64,000 nucleotides of DNA from Alitta virens (taxonomy: Eukaryota > Annelida > Polychaeta > Phyllodocida > Nereididae), in contig OW028584.1 in assembly GCA_932294295.1 (NCBI GenBank), forward strand, positions 27,000,970-27,064,969. Direction: 5' to 3'. Position 1 is the stretch's first letter. Every line of letters begins with the position of its first letter. Of the stretch, positions 35,135 through 47,473 are shown in pieces. The position numbers and the translations under genes were made by a program. The notes beneath the pieces were generated by a model. The model did not search any database, was not told the DNA's origin, and worked only from the letters and a program-made list of their open reading frames with translations.

Positions 35135-35349
35135 CAGCTCAACAAACAACATAGATATTGCAAAGATTATCAACAACGCAATTAATAAAAACTGAACTGA
35201 AATATCAAGATCACATATTTGACGAAGGACTGGCCAAAGCTGTTAATGGGTCACCAGTCTTGCAGTGGGTGCAAGTTCCTATAAAAGCGATATTTCTGAA
35301 AATAGCTGCCCCCATTAATATTGCTGTACTATGACTTTAAGGTTTTGAC

Positions 35350-35710
35350 TTAGGCAACCCACTGCAACCTGTGCATGTAGATGTAGACGAAATTGAACAA
35401 ATGGAGAAGTATAAATTTACTAAGAAAAAAAAGGGTTAACCAAAATGGACGTTTGTATTTTCTCAGATGCTTGAGACCGTTTGGTTTGGATAAATAAATC
35501 ATGCCATTGATTTTTAAAACTTTCCGATTGCCAAATGTGTGCTTTAATTTTTTGTCCAGTCTTACTTGCCAAAACCAAAACAAGCTGCTCTCTAGCAAAT
35601 ATGAACCCACGGCTGGTAAAATTATTTAAGACAGTCTGAACATTGTAAATGAAGGGCAAGCCTTGAATAAGGTTAAGGAAATAATGATTGACAACAGTCC
35701 TGCTACACAT
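35350..35710 (-). pseudogene. Unidentified degenerate coding-like segment
   Basis: Two overlapping minus-strand frames (35420-35710 and 35350-35610) have Lys-rich, moderately complex composition, as in an old coding sequence with a frameshift. I name no domain. The ORF1 part of a LINE is one possibility but no motif proves it. Confidence 0.2.
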
Positions 35711-36531
35711 TCCCTTTCTCTAGAAAGATACTCAGATCTATGGCAGAGAAAACAAAACGTCAAAATTAATTTGTGCCTAAAAGCATCAGACTCGTCAGTA
35801 GGAATTGCTATATATCATTTAGATATTTAGTTTTATACATGTATGCCTGTACAATGTACAACAAATTTCCATTTCTTGGATAATGAAGAGTTATCTTATA
35901 ATATCTTATTTCATCCGGTACAATGAGACCTTCTTCCACTTCTGGGATAATACTAGACTTAAGATAAGAAGAAAAGCCAGTATCTCTATATAAATATTTG
36001 GCCTGTTTGCTACCGTAATTATTAGATATTGTAAATAGCATGCTCCAGCTTTTCCAGCAATACCATAGAACTTATTTGATTTGCTTCAGTGCACTAATTG
36101 CTTGTCTGGATTTAGAAGAGCAACCAAGCATGAATTGATCGCAGACACTAATATACCGTCTATTATTTAGACACTGCATAAAAAAATATATATTTTATGA
36201 GATGTGCCAGTCTTATGAAACTTTAGAAACCTTTCCAATTAATATTTTACTCTTTGACAATTTATTTATTTCAATATATTTTAACAGGGTAACATGTGTC
36301 AGCATACTGTCTGTTTTACAACAGGGCCCTGTAGATTTAAAATACAAAATATAAAAATAAAACACACAAGGATAAAATCATCGATAAAACATTGGCTTGT
36401 TTGCTTCTCTGCAAAGAATTGTGCACATAATTTGCAAAAAAATACTTTTGAGCCCGTGTGTTAAGTACCATACTAATACACCTGTCGAAGAAATATAAAG
36501 TAACATTTACAGGTGCTTAACACAATATGCC
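35711..36531. other. AT-rich intergenic DNA, nothing recognised
   Basis: No coding or repeat signal. Confidence 0.5.
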
Positions 36532-36545
36532 AGATACTGGACCTT

Positions 36546-36735
36546 GGGTGGGTGGGTAAATAGGTCTTTACGTCCTGTATTTCTGCACCTGATGGGCTAA
36601 TTAGGACAGGCAGGGACCATGACAATGAGATGAAGGATGAAACGGCCATCCAACTTAGGCTCGACCGGGCATTGAACCCGGGACCCAGCGGTTGGAAGCC
36701 CAGTGCGCTACCTCTGAGCTAGGCCCCTGCCCCCG
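36546..36735 (-). mobile_element. SINE-A, complete, with 14-bp target duplication
   Basis: Full-length minus-strand copy. The tRNA-like head lies at the right (B box 'gttcaatgcccgg', A box 'tcagaggtagcgc' in reverse complement) and the tail at the left (gggtgggtggg). Flanked by the perfect direct repeat AGATACTGGACCTT at 36532-36545 and 36736-36749. Confidence 0.92.
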
Positions 36736-36749
36736 AGATACTGGACCTT

Positions 36750-37191
36750 AAATTTACTATAAAATGTGGGAGTTCTCCAGTGAATCTTATCTTCTTAAAT
36801 GGTGATGGGATCTAATCATTGAAATTGGAGTTCTAGGGAAGAAACTGTATTTATCTAGATGATTGTCATAACACTATTTTGAATTACTGAAAATTCCAAT
36901 TGTAGGATATGTGATTTTCATCAAATACCACACAATGTTAAAGATGTGATCGCCATCCAAAATAATGTTTTAACATGCTAATGAGCAAGTGACTTTCATT
37001 TCAATACATCTCAATTACTGGCTTCAATTGAACCATCCGTAAATTATGAGCTTGTCACATGTGATTTTCAGCAGAAAACGCAAATATTTAACAGGTGTCC
37101 AAATGTTTAGAGCTGCTTTCTCATAGTCCTATTTAACTTCAAAATTAAATAGTAACCTATGCATTCAGGCCCATTTTTTATCTTGATGATG
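36750..37191. other. AT-rich intergenic DNA, nothing recognised
   Basis: Lies between two SINE-A copies in the same orientation. No gene signal. Confidence 0.5.
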
Positions 37192-37373
37192 TGGTGGGTG
37201 GAATAGGGCTTTACGTCCTGTATTTCTGCACCAGTTGGGCTAATTAGGACAGGCAGATACCATGGCAATGAGACGAAGGATGAAACAGCCATCCAACTTA
37301 GGCTCGACCGGGAAAGAAACCCGGGACCCAGTGGTTGGAAGCCCAGCACGCTACCACTGAGCTAGGCCCCCAC
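37192..37373 (-). mobile_element. SINE-A copy
   Basis: Second minus-strand copy within 1 kb, about 180 bases, with intact A-box and B-box regions and the standard body. No target duplication was recognised, so it may be older than its neighbour. Confidence 0.85.
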
Positions 37374-37870
37374 TCATTGACTATTTCTTTTTGGACTTAA
37401 TATTCTTGTATCTCCCTGGAGCTGACACTGAAACTGATTAGTATTAGTTCATTTTTATTGGACCTCTTCATTTTTTTAATGTACTTTTATAATCCAATAA
37501 TGATTCCTAAGAATGCTACTTAATTAGTTTGTATTATTCAGTTGCATTGCTTTTTTAACGCTGGAATTTATTATCATTTTTATTTAATTAATTTTTTTCT
37601 GTTATGTGGCCAACTCCCACCAGCTTGGAATCTTTGGGAGTTGACTCACAACTGTCTTATTTATGTGCAGAAACATTGAATGTATTTTTAGCAAGTATTT
37701 TTCGTCTAGGTGTAAATAAACTTTCTTGAATCTTGAATCAACTCCGGCTGTTGTATATTTGTGGTAAGGAATATTAACATCCAGCACAATCGTAACAAAA
37801 AAATGTAAATGTGTCATCTCAGCATTACATCTGCCATGAGCAGATGGTCATTTACCTGCTTCAGCTTCTA
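37374..37870. other. Intergenic DNA with a SINE-B core fragment
   Basis: A diverged SINE-B core ('gtgtcatctcagcattacat' and 'gcttcagcttc') lies at about 37,812-37,872. The rest is AT-rich. Confidence 0.4.
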
Positions 37871-38000
37871 ACCAGCAAACAAAACAATACAATATAATAC
37901 ATTACAATACAATACATTACAATATAATGCAATACAATATAATACATTACAATACAATACATTACAATACAATACAATACAATACAATACAATACAATAC
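37871..38000. repeat. ATACA / AATAC microsatellite
   Basis: Tandem AATAC units with AATAT and ATTAC variants, cleanest over the last 45 bases. Confidence 0.9.
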
Positions 38001-38704
38001 AGTGGTTGGAGTCCTCATCTGAATATAAAAAACCTTTATATTGGACAACTTTCCATCCAACATTTGTTATTCTCCACTTGGATCCAATATAACCATGGAC
38101 TTTCTGTCCAATATAACCTCTTCTGTCAATATATACTTTCTAATACTATAAAAAAAATATTGGACAGTGAAAGTAAATAACAAAGTATTTATTTATTGGG
38201 AGTATACTCAAATTATATTATTAGCATCTCTCCTGAATATTTTGAAGGTTTCATGCAACATGTCACAAAATAAAAAACCGTTCAGATGATAAAAACTTTG
38301 CACAATAGTTATATTATTTCTTTTGAAGAGAGAATGGAGAGATGGAATAAAATGAGAGCAGCTCAATATATGAACACTGGGGAAGTTTCTGGAGGCCACC
38401 TGCCTTCATGATGATGAAGAAGATGATTTATCATTAGTTATTTTATTAAAAATATAGTTAAACAGGTACACAATTTCAGCAAATTATGTTTTGCTAATAG
38501 TTCCTGTAAGTTCTTTGCATACAAATAACACATACATTTAAAACGCATAATATAAAATAAACAGAAATAAGCTAAATTAAAAGAATAAGTCATATTTGAA
38601 TAAAGAAGCACCATATATAAATTGCTTTAAATTGACTTTAAACAAACACAGATCACAGATACTTGGCAGCACCCTTGGTAACTGATTCCTGTACCTGATG
38701 ATTG
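38001..38704. other. AT-rich intergenic DNA, nothing recognised
   Basis: Two short variants of 'tattggacaactttcc' and 'tccaatataacc' repeat near 38,040-38,120. No gene signal. Confidence 0.45.
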
Positions 38705-39095
38705 ATGATGAAGCCAAAAAAACCAAAGTCAATGATACCTTTATTTAAACAGGGTAATTTCATTCAGTTGCACCCTGTTTTTCAATGAAGCCCTGACCAA
38801 TAACAATAGTTAAGGTAATACAGGGCACTCCTTGGTGCAGCTGCCCTCTGACATGAGTCTTAAATCATATCACACTGTTAGATCTGCTAGACTAGCCAAC
38901 CATGACTGTTTGCGAATAAGGAAACAAAAATTCAATTCGCGACATCAAAAATCACTCAACCATGAAAGGGGCTGGATCCCCCATTCCACAACACAGTCTA
39001 AGATACGTTTGGTCAACTTGGATGGACTTATTTTTACCCCTATCAGGAAGTTTTATTGTTACTATAAGGCAATACTTCAGTTACATGGAATATTG
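38705..39095 (+). pseudogene. Fragment of a non-LTR retrotransposon (LINE), reverse transcriptase C-terminus
   Basis: The frame at about 38,832-38,960 encodes HTVRSARLANHDCLRI, the pattern seen near the C-terminus of CR1/RTE-like reverse transcriptases (arginine-serine, then Asn, then Leu-Arg-Ile). Further on, after a shift of frame, comes a 'KGAGSPIPQHSLR' stretch resembling the usual GA-LWNSLP-x-x-(L/I)R end. The preceding 38,705-38,800 contains 'aagtcaatgatacctttatt', in reverse complement a typical LINE 3' tail. The 144-codon open frame to 39,266 is partly out of the true frame. Truncated and dead. Confidence 0.5.
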
Positions 39096-39477
39096 ATAAC
39101 ATTGAGTATTTGGATAGACAGGTTGCATCAAATTGTTGTGGATAATTGGAATATACTAGTTTTCAACTCAAGAACATTGAGTTCATCATACAATGTGACC
39201 TATATACACTTCCTTTATATATACACAGGACATCTACAAATACTGCAATTAGCAAACTTGGAGTAACAATTGTTTTTGTTTTTATTATTAAATTATTTAA
39301 CAAGACCACACCAGCTTATTTTTAAACTGGATATCATAAACTTGTACTTTATTAAAGCTACATTGAAATAACTATCTAAATAGCAACAATTGATACACCC
39401 AGATATGGGTCTTCATTACTTAGAAAATCTACTTTAGCCCATATTGCTTTTGTGTTAGTTCTTGAACAATACACAAG

Positions 39478-42400
39478 ATGTCGCTGGACAGCCTCGTTCA
39501 CACTGTTCTACAGCACGTAGTCAAAAATGACGTCAAAGCAACTGAGTCATTGTTCCAGAAGGGAGACAAAGAGTCTTTACGTCACGTAATACGTCATCAA
39601 ATTAGCTTAGCTGACGTCTTCAATGATTTCATGAAGGGAGATGCCTTATTGGCAAAGTTGCTTCAGTATGAAATTGGGACAATGAGTGCGATCCATTTGG
39701 CTGCAATGCTGGGTAAGACTTTGAAAATGAAGTATTTGTTTGATTTATTTTGTCAGCATTTGTTCTAATGTTCATAGTTATATATAATGTTGGACTGAAT
39801 TATCTTTCAATGTAATCTACAATCATACAATGCAAGATAATTGAGAGTTTGCTTTATGGCAAAATTTTCTGAGGGATGTTGCTGTTGTTTGTTGATTACA
39901 CATGGAGACACTGCACATTTGAGCCAATTCTGACAGCAAGTAAATCTCAGTTTATTTCTAAAGAAAACTAATAGAAATGGTCTAGAATGCCCTGTTCTTC
40001 AAGCCTTTAATATAGCGTAGCTGTGGCCACCGTGTCTTTTCAGGCAGCACATCTTTTTGGGCAGAGCATTGAGGAGTGTATCACTGTGAGAATTGTGTAA
40101 AATACGAATGTTATTTTCGTTGTAATTACCTAGAATCACTTTTCAATGTTCTCTTGATTCTAAGAACAAGATGTCTTGTGTTTGCACTATCAATTACATG
40201 TTTTATTTTCCAAAGAAACAAAACAATACTCAAGCCAAGCAAGATAGCATTGTAAAAGCCTATCTGACATAACTAAGACTTAATCAAAACAGTTTAGCAG
40301 TTAACAGTTTGTTTGACTAAATCCCTCATGATGTCATGGGTGAATCTTGAAGGAAAGTTGGAATTGAAAGACTATTCTACGTAATCATTACAATGACAAT
40401 AACCTGGGTGGTCACTCAAGTGTGGACCAGGTATAGCAGGCAGTGCTTGGGTGTGTAGCAAGAGCTAGTATAGGTGCAATTAAAGAACCATTTTGATGTG
40501 AGTAACAGATATACAGTTAGTTTCATTAAAAACGGCCAGTCAAATTGAACCTTGACAAAACTAGGCAACTTTTGCTATTATATGATTCTATCTGCCACTA
40601 AGCGGAACTGTCCGGTTATAGCTGGCTACTCAAAAAGTACATGCAGCACCATTTGGTGCATAAGTTGAGTTACACATATTTTTTATTTTTTGTTGAAAGT
40701 ATGCATGTCTATTGCACATATATATTTCTTATATATTAGATTAATTTCTTACATTGACCAAGCTTTATATTTTTTTAGTAGTGGTAGTTTAAGCCGACTA
40801 TAAGGTAGAAGTAGACAGAAATAGCTGGTTATAGCAAGTTACAGTTACAGCCAGGAATAGGTCGCTAAAGCTGACTAGAGTCGACCATATTTTATGAAAC
40901 AACTAACTGTACATACCAGGCCAAATTTGTTAATGAAAACTTACAACTGTTAAATCTTGCTGCAAAGGGTATATTCCATTTTCTCACAGGTCGTGATGAC
41001 ATCCTGATGTGCCTGCTGGATCAAGATATTCCTGTTGATGAAGCTCTTTCAAGTGGGACAACCCCTTTCCACATGGCAGCCTTTGCTGATCAACTCAACA
41101 CTGTCAACCTCTTGCTTACAGTCTACAAAGCTGACAAGTCTAAGATAGACAAGTAAGTCAATAACAGTGTCACCTCAATATTACATAATTTCACTGTTAC
41201 GGTCAATTCCAGGGGTATCCAGAATACTATTGGGCTTTGACCTCCCATATTATTTTGTAAAAATAAAAATAAAAACAAAATTAAAAAAATATCCTTATTC
41301 TGGTATAATAGTCACGTGGGTGGTGGATTAGGGCTTTACGTCTTGTATTTCTATACCCGTTGGGCTAATTAGGACAGGCAGGGACCATGGCAATGAGATG
41401 ATGGATGAAACAGCCATCCAACTTATAGGCTCAATGGGGAATCAAACGTAGGACCCAGCGGTTGTAAACCCAACTGAGATCGGCCCCTGCCCTTATATAG
41501 TCACATGTATGGTGTAACACAAAATCTTGCTTTGAAAGATCCCACGAAGAACTCACAAGGTCATTATTCTGGTTATTTTTTGACAACGAATTGCAAAAAT
41601 AGAGTTAGTTTTTAAGTTGTCTGACTATGCAAACAACAGATAGTTTTTACTTTGCTCTCCAGATTTTCAAAAGGTTTCGTTTTGGCTGTGTGTTTTAAGA
41701 CTCTATTTGCTCATGGATTTTTGTCAAATAATGCTTTTGTCAAGGAGAAGTTAGACCCATAATTCATAAAAAATATTTTGTTGTAATGTTGAGGTTATTT
41801 TAGTAATACATCAGCTGGTCAAATAAATTGAATTGAATTGAATGAGTTAACAGTGTTGTGTACTCACATATAATTAAACCTGCAGGATTATAACAAAGAC
41901 CTTCTTAACAGTTCCCAAATAGTTTAAAGTGTATTCTATCGATGTTAACTGTGACTATTTGGTCAAGTTGTTTAAGTGATGGTCCGTCTCTTAGAGTGTC
42001 CAGGTTCAATTCCTGATACATGCTGGATGATTGGTATTTTACATTGAATTGTGGTATATATTGTAGTCAAGTTCCATGCTGAGACCCAGTCTGAATGTCA
42101 GACCCTCGATATGGCCTCTATACAGGAGAGAGTCTGATGGATATCAGGGGAGCAGGTATCCTAGTGGGAGAGCAAGGAATTTGACAGTGCATAAAAGTGT
42201 ATATTAATCACAAGAATACAATACGTCAGTCCCTGTACTAAACAAGATGGTGCAATGTCATTTTTGACGATATTTAAAGAACTACTTCGTTCGGCCCCAG
42301 GGCATTCAATTCCATCCGATCCTTCGTATATGACTCAGCCCGAAGGTAAAAGAACATAAATATTGAGTAAATATTTAAGTTATCATGATATATATGATCG

Positions 42401-44471
42401 AGGCTTTATGTGCTCATTCCTAAGTCATGTCGATTCTTTCTTGAGACGGACAAGAACGTGCCATAGAGGGCTGCACTATGCTAATCTTACTAAATCATAT
42501 TTCCATATTTATCCAATTAAGAGATTCAAGACAAATCTGAATTCGACATTATATCCGATGCAGTTCTATCAAATTATGATTATTTCATATTCTCAAAGAC
42601 CTGGGCCAGCTAATGAAACTGGTGGCCCAATGGTAAAAACATTGATAAGCTCTTTGGTGGGTCCTGCGTTTGATTCACAGACTGTTTTTAAACTATATTT
42701 TAGGCTGGTAATAACAATTAAAGCCGGATTGTTGTATGCTAGTATGAATAGATTTGACTGTATGTATATCTACATTTCAGATATGGATGGACAGCCCTGC
42801 ACTATGCTAGTACAGAAGGTCATCTCAACCTGGTGCGCCGTCTGGTGGAAATCGGAATAGACGTTCTAGCACGTGACCAGGATGGAACTACTGCCGCCTT
42901 CAGGGCACAGGTGGAATTAAAAACTTTTACTCGAATAACCTAAATATGTAATTTAGATATTTTGTTGAAATGAAAATAGGCTTAACGTGTAAATTAGTTC
43001 ACACTGATGCTGGATTTTGACGATCATATTTCAATACATTGGTACAATATGTTTTATTTATTTTTTTACAGACAAACGGTCACAAAGCTGTCGTTCAATA
43101 CCTCACAATGGAAGGAGACAACACACTGATGCTAACTGTTCCTGAACTAGATATTTATCTATCAGATGAAGAAGAAGACCAGGAAGAAGAAATTAATTCG
43201 ATTTACAGCCGAGCGGATGGTTTTAGAAGTCCACAAAATCAAGTCGAGAATGATGTCGAATTAGACAATAAAGAAATAGAAGATGTTGCCCTTGGTTACT
43301 CTCTTGTAAACAAAGAATTTAAGAGAGAAAAGGCAGAGGAAAGGAAATTTCCGAAGAGAAAAGGTAAAAATATCGGACGAGGAACTATCCGTCGAATGGT
43401 CAGAAAGGAAATCGAACGTGCCCTACTTGACTCGGATTATCTGGATCCTGCGGAAGTTGAAGATTTTGCTCTCGGAAAAGTAGTAGGAGTTGAAACGATG
43501 AGAGGTATCATGCGGGAAGAGTTATCGAGAGCGAGGTGGGAATTCAGTGAAAAAGGAGGTATGTTATAATACAGAGTGAATTAGTTAAAAACAAAACTTG
43601 GATGCGATATTAGTGCTCCAAACTGCAGAGAAAGTCATATTTACAACTTGCTGTCACCACACTTTAAAGCTGACTTTCCCTTTCATGTTGTTTAGAAGTC
43701 TTGATTTATGTTCCTATCGATAAGTATCTTATACTGTTGTGACATATAGGATTGTTTTCTAACCATCATGTCCCCTTAGCAATTCTGACATGAATGACCC
43801 CCTGGTGGTAATATGTTGTTAATCTCAACCTACAAAATGTACCACGCTATATAACTGTCACTTATCAGATTAGAACTTTTGGCTCTATTGCAGAATGGCT
43901 GTTTCATAATTGATCACTTAGTTTGGTACCAGCAATTTATTTTGGTCTTTCAGGAAAGAGTGACCTTGACACTACTGTTCCACCCACTGTTGGCCCAGAT
44001 GATCCTCCATATGCTGCTATAGCAAGCTTAGGCATAGCTCCGGATCCTCCTGCAAATGAAGCAAAACAGACTACAGCCACAGAGAAGCCCCCTGCTTTAC
44101 CCCCCAGAAATGCTCACATGTTGATCAAACAACTGAGTGGAGAAGAGACTATTTCCAAATCTTTCAAAACAGATCCTGAACTAGCAGAAGCTGTTAAAAC
44201 CATAACATCAACAATTGGAACCAACTGGAAGAAACTTGCTCACAATTTGCCAATAGACAATAGCTCCAGTAAGATTAAAGAGAAAATTTCACAAATTGAG
44301 AAGAAGTACCCGGGGGATGCCACCAAGCAAGCTACCGCAGCCCTAGCGGAATGGCGACTAACCAAAGGCGATGAAGCGACGATAAACCAACTCATTTTCG
44401 CCCTCCGGAAGTCGGGGATGGGTGATACCGTTTCAATCGTTCTGCAAGCATCTCAAGAATTTTATGCATAA
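39478..44471 (+). CDS. Ankyrin-repeat protein with C-terminal death domain (five exons)
   Basis: Exons are 39478-39712, 40990-41152, 42781-42910, 43072-43558 and 43954-44471. All introns are GT-AG (donors GTAAGA, GTAAGT, GTGGAA, GTATGT) with agreeing phases, giving 510 residues. Residues about 70-190 form roughly four ankyrin repeats (SAIHLAAMLGRDD, TTPFHMAAFADQL, GWTALHYASTEGHLNLVRRL, then TNGHKAVVQYL). An acidic stretch (SDEEEDQEEE) and a basic, charged helical region follow (about 205-338). A proline-rich linker carries PALPPR, a class II SH3-ligand pattern. Residues about 411-502 match the death-domain fold, with IGTNWKKLAHNL, AALAEWRLTKGDEATINQL and MGD. Ankyrin and death domains both mediate protein contacts, so an apoptosis or NF-kB-like adaptor role is inferred, with no enzymatic domain. 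ATG context is good (aagATGt). Introns hold SINE and tRNA-like repeats. Confidence 0.88.
41319..41493 (-). mobile_element. SINE-A copy in intron 2 of the ankyrin/death-domain gene
   Basis: Minus-strand, somewhat diverged copy: the A-box region is damaged and the head shortened. A short imperfect duplication containing ATAGTCAC flanks it (about 41308-41315 and 41497-41504). It is opposite in orientation to the host gene. Confidence 0.8.
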
Positions 44472-44483
44472 AATGCAAAAAAA

Positions 44484-44489
44484 AATAAA
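44484..44489 (+). promoter_or_regulatory. AATAAA close to the stop codon
   Basis: The hexamer lies 13 bases after the stop of the ankyrin/death-domain gene in an A-rich run. It may be the polyadenylation signal, though the 3' UTR would be unusually short. AT-rich sequence downstream offers alternatives. Confidence 0.35.
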
Positions 44490-45592
44490 ACACAAAAAAT
44501 ATATATATGATATATAATCATGTACAACAACATTATCATTGATAGATTTCTCATCTTTGAAAAATCGTTTTGTACTCAGTTAAAGTCAATTAATTTACAC
44601 TTGTAGTTTAATTATAAAGAGTGGTTTTAGCGGTTAGAAAAATACTAATTCTGATGATTCATGCAATTATAATAATAATTTAAGTGTCATATATTATATA
44701 TTTTTGTGGGACCTCATTATTTACTGTTATTATGCATTTATTGATGGTTTGCCTGGCATGTGATGGTAATGATAATTTAGAATTAACAAATTAAATTGAT
44801 TCTAACAGGTATTGTCAAGGCTATTGTGATCCTAAAAATCGTTATAATGTTGATTCTGGAAAATATAAAAAACCTTTGACCAGTAAGTATTTATGAAGTT
44901 ATTACATTTGTCAATGACAATTTATTCATATTTCTTTATGATTGTGTACCAAGCAGATTTTGGTGCTATATATCTACATACAACATGTACTACTCACTTT
45001 TCATGAAACAATGAATCCATTGGACAGCCTTGGCCCTTACAATGGATGCAAACGATAATTTGGAAATTAGAATGTCTGGTATTGTCAGCAGGCTAAGAAG
45101 GCTGATTTCTTTTTTTTTTTTTAATTTCTGATTATTTTTGCCCTGTAATAATGAAAATTTCAGAAATTGACTTTAAATTAATTCCTTCCATGACCCATGC
45201 AGCAGAAAGTTAATTTATTTCTTTTTACACTTTCTGCTGAAATATATGATTTGTGTGTGTGAGTCTGGAATTTGCAGTCATTATGACGTCATCTTAGCAA
45301 TCATTCTTATTGCTGTAAACAATTCAATAGGCCCAGCATTTTATGTTGATATATTTTGTTGTAGTGCGCTTTATAAATGTCATGAATAAACGCCACGTAA
45401 GTAAGAAAATCATGGAGCAGAGCTGGTTCTTGTTTCTCTTTTATTGTACACTGACCAGTTACGTGTGAGACATGTATACGACACTATACGTACATATCTC
45501 ATGTCTCACAATGTAACCATTGTGTAAATGTTTTGCACCTCTGAACCTCACAACACGCATTACAATTCATTGGAAAAATAGCGCTCGTCTAC
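44490..45592. other. AT-rich intergenic DNA, nothing recognised
   Basis: Probably holds the real 3' UTR of the upstream gene. No coding signal. Confidence 0.45.
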
Positions 45593-45790
45593 AATAGTGG
45601 ATTTTCATGGAAGGTTCTCTATAGTTCCACCAGGTGGCTACGACGGAATACTGCAATTCTATTGGCTGGAAAAGTTTCCGCCCTTGAATGTGATTGGCTG
45701 AAACAAATAGCATCGAAGTATCTGTATTTTGAGTGCATTTTAATTGATATTTACATCTGATCATTCAATTATATTCATTGAATCAGTTAG
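45593..45790 (+). repeat. Dispersed repeat D, copy 2
   Basis: Begins 'aatagtggattttcatgg' and continues with 'ccaccaggtggctacgac', 'actgcaattctattggctgg' and the diverged distal part. Same orientation as the copy at 47,716. Confidence 0.75.
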
Positions 45791-46159
45791 TTTTGATCTC
45801 CACTTAACACCACTGTGTCCAATAATTTCTTTTTTTGCATAATGACTTGTACTAAACTGAAAGTGGTCCAGGCATGTAATCAAATAATTTAACGTTCTTA
45901 GTGCAAGGATTGCCATGCATGACCCTGGCAACGCTGCGTCAAACCACGCCCACTTTCTTGCTGTCTACCCATTCCAACGCAGTGTGGCTCATATACAATA
46001 GCTAACGGTTGTATATGAAGATTTGTACCACAGCGTACATAATGCTAAATTGCACTGGTAAGGGGTACAATTCTGATTATCCTAGAATCCCAGACCATAT
46101 ATTAGCTATTGTGGGAGATACCAGTTTAATTTCTGCTTACTTATGAATTCAACCGCCAC
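45791..46159. other. Intergenic DNA, nothing recognised
   Basis: Mixed composition, no gene signal. Confidence 0.45.
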
Positions 46160-46375
46160 TACAAGCAGCTGGGTGGCCTAATGGTCCAAGGTTAGATCCC
46201 CCCCACCCAGGCACTCTTCATGAGCTACATCCTAGCAGCTGGATGTTGATAGCATGAGACGTTAAATTGGAGATGTCTTGTACTCGGTGTCTATGCTGAG
46301 GCAAGTAAAAGACCCACCCATGGGTAAATGTGTAACATCATTGTCATTGTGGACTCCTCCTCTCTCTCTCACCTC
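46160..46375 (+). repeat. SINE-B copy with tRNA-like head, followed by a GATA-type tract
   Basis: The head 'gctgggtggcctaatggtcc' is A-box-like, with a weakened B box. The body has 'gcactcttcatgagctacat', 'cttgtactcggtgtctatgc' and 'gaggcaagtaaaagaccca'. An (ATCT)n microsatellite follows at about 46,430-46,505. Confidence 0.7.
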
Positions 46376-46429
46376 ATCAATCAACCCTCGATAGCAGCAC
46401 GAACTTGCCTTAGAGGGCGCACTTTCCAT

Positions 46430-46505
46430 ATCTATCTATCTATCTATTTATCTATCTATCTTATCTATCTATATATATATATTTATCTATCTATTTATCT
46501 ATTAC
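46430..46505. repeat. ATCT microsatellite
   Basis: Tandem ATCT/ATTT units, about 75 bases. Confidence 0.9.
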
Positions 46506-47099
46506 TGATGAGAGCCACAACATTATTGATACTATGAAACAAATGTATGTGAATTAGCTCACTCTGTTCCCTGGGTCCAAACTTTTTATTAAATAGCTAC
46601 AAACATGAATGAAATAATCTAATTTATAATTAAATCAAGCTCCCCTATAAGCATTAGCCCACTTTTTTTATTATAATGACAGTCTTGAATATAAAATACA
46701 AATTATGGTCATACTAACACTTGACACTTGTATATATTATCTACTGTATGGTACAATGTATACTGATAACAAGTTCTATACATATGCTTTAGGACCATCC
46801 CATGCACAATCTGTGAAGGCTAAATATTATTTGACCCCTAATGGATGGCTATAATAAAATAAAACAATGTGTGATTGTATTAAATCCTAAAATGTTCCCA
46901 GCAAGTGAATATCATTGGTTGGGGCTCACAGTAGCCCCTTACATTTATTAATTAATAATGACCATCTTACACATTTTAATGGATCTCTCAGAAAAGTAGG
47001 ATAATAACAAATGTTTACGAGTCCTTGCAAAATTCTAATATATGCATATTGGTTAAGCTGTTATTTCTTATTATCCAATTATTGCACCGATCTATTATC
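46506..47099. other. AT-rich intergenic DNA, nothing recognised
   Basis: No coding or repeat signal before the promoter region at 47,120. Confidence 0.5.
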
Positions 47100-47119
47100 A
47101 ATAAACGTTGATCCAACGC

Positions 47120-47320
47120 CTGTTCTATAAATAGCATATGACGTAGCCACGTGACCTACTTGAACGTATCAACAACGTTACCAACGTTTACAACACTCTC
47201 ACGTGGTATAAAATGGCGGCCACTTCACAACACTGACAGTTTGTCTGACATTCCTGGTCGTACGTACCCACTGAAGGCTTGGCAACTGAAAATACAAGGA
47301 CATATACCCAAATTATTACC
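47120..47320 (+). promoter_or_regulatory. Promoter and 5' UTR of the VWA-domain gene
   Basis: Two TATA-like boxes are present: TATAAATA within 47125-47134 and TATAAAAT at 47207-47214. Near them lie CACGTG E-boxes (about 47148 and 47200-47205), TGACGTA near 47140, and several AACGTT/AACGTA strings. The E-box next to the second TATA box is a tidy core-promoter arrangement. Which box is used cannot be told. Confidence 0.5.
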
Positions 47321-47473
47321 ATGGCAACTGGAGATACTGAGAGAAACGGCCCAGTTCAACTCCAACTGGGAGAAAAGCCTCCGTTAGCTGCACATGATTC
47401 CAGTGTTCTGGACTTGGCCTTTGCGATCGATGTCACTGGCAGCATGGGGGCTTACATCGCTGCCGCACAACAG
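47321..47473 (+). CDS. First coding exon of a VWA-domain protein
   Basis: Fifty-one codons run from an ATG in good context (accATGg) to a clean donor (CAG|GTGAGT), ending in phase 0. After a 28-residue leader the exon encodes LDLAFAIDVTGSMGAYIAAA, the opening strand and DxTGSM metal-binding (MIDAS) loop of a von Willebrand factor A domain, as in VwkA-like and related intracellular VWA proteins (family knowledge). There is no signal peptide, so a cytosolic protein is likely. No continuation of the domain is visible in the 16 kb that follow, which is occupied by retroelements. The next exon is beyond the window, or the gene is interrupted. Confidence 0.7.

Noticed and set aside
38832..39266. 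A 144-residue novel protein
   Set aside because: Its first third matches a LINE RT tail and the rest is out of frame with that, so it is a decayed LINE and not a gene.
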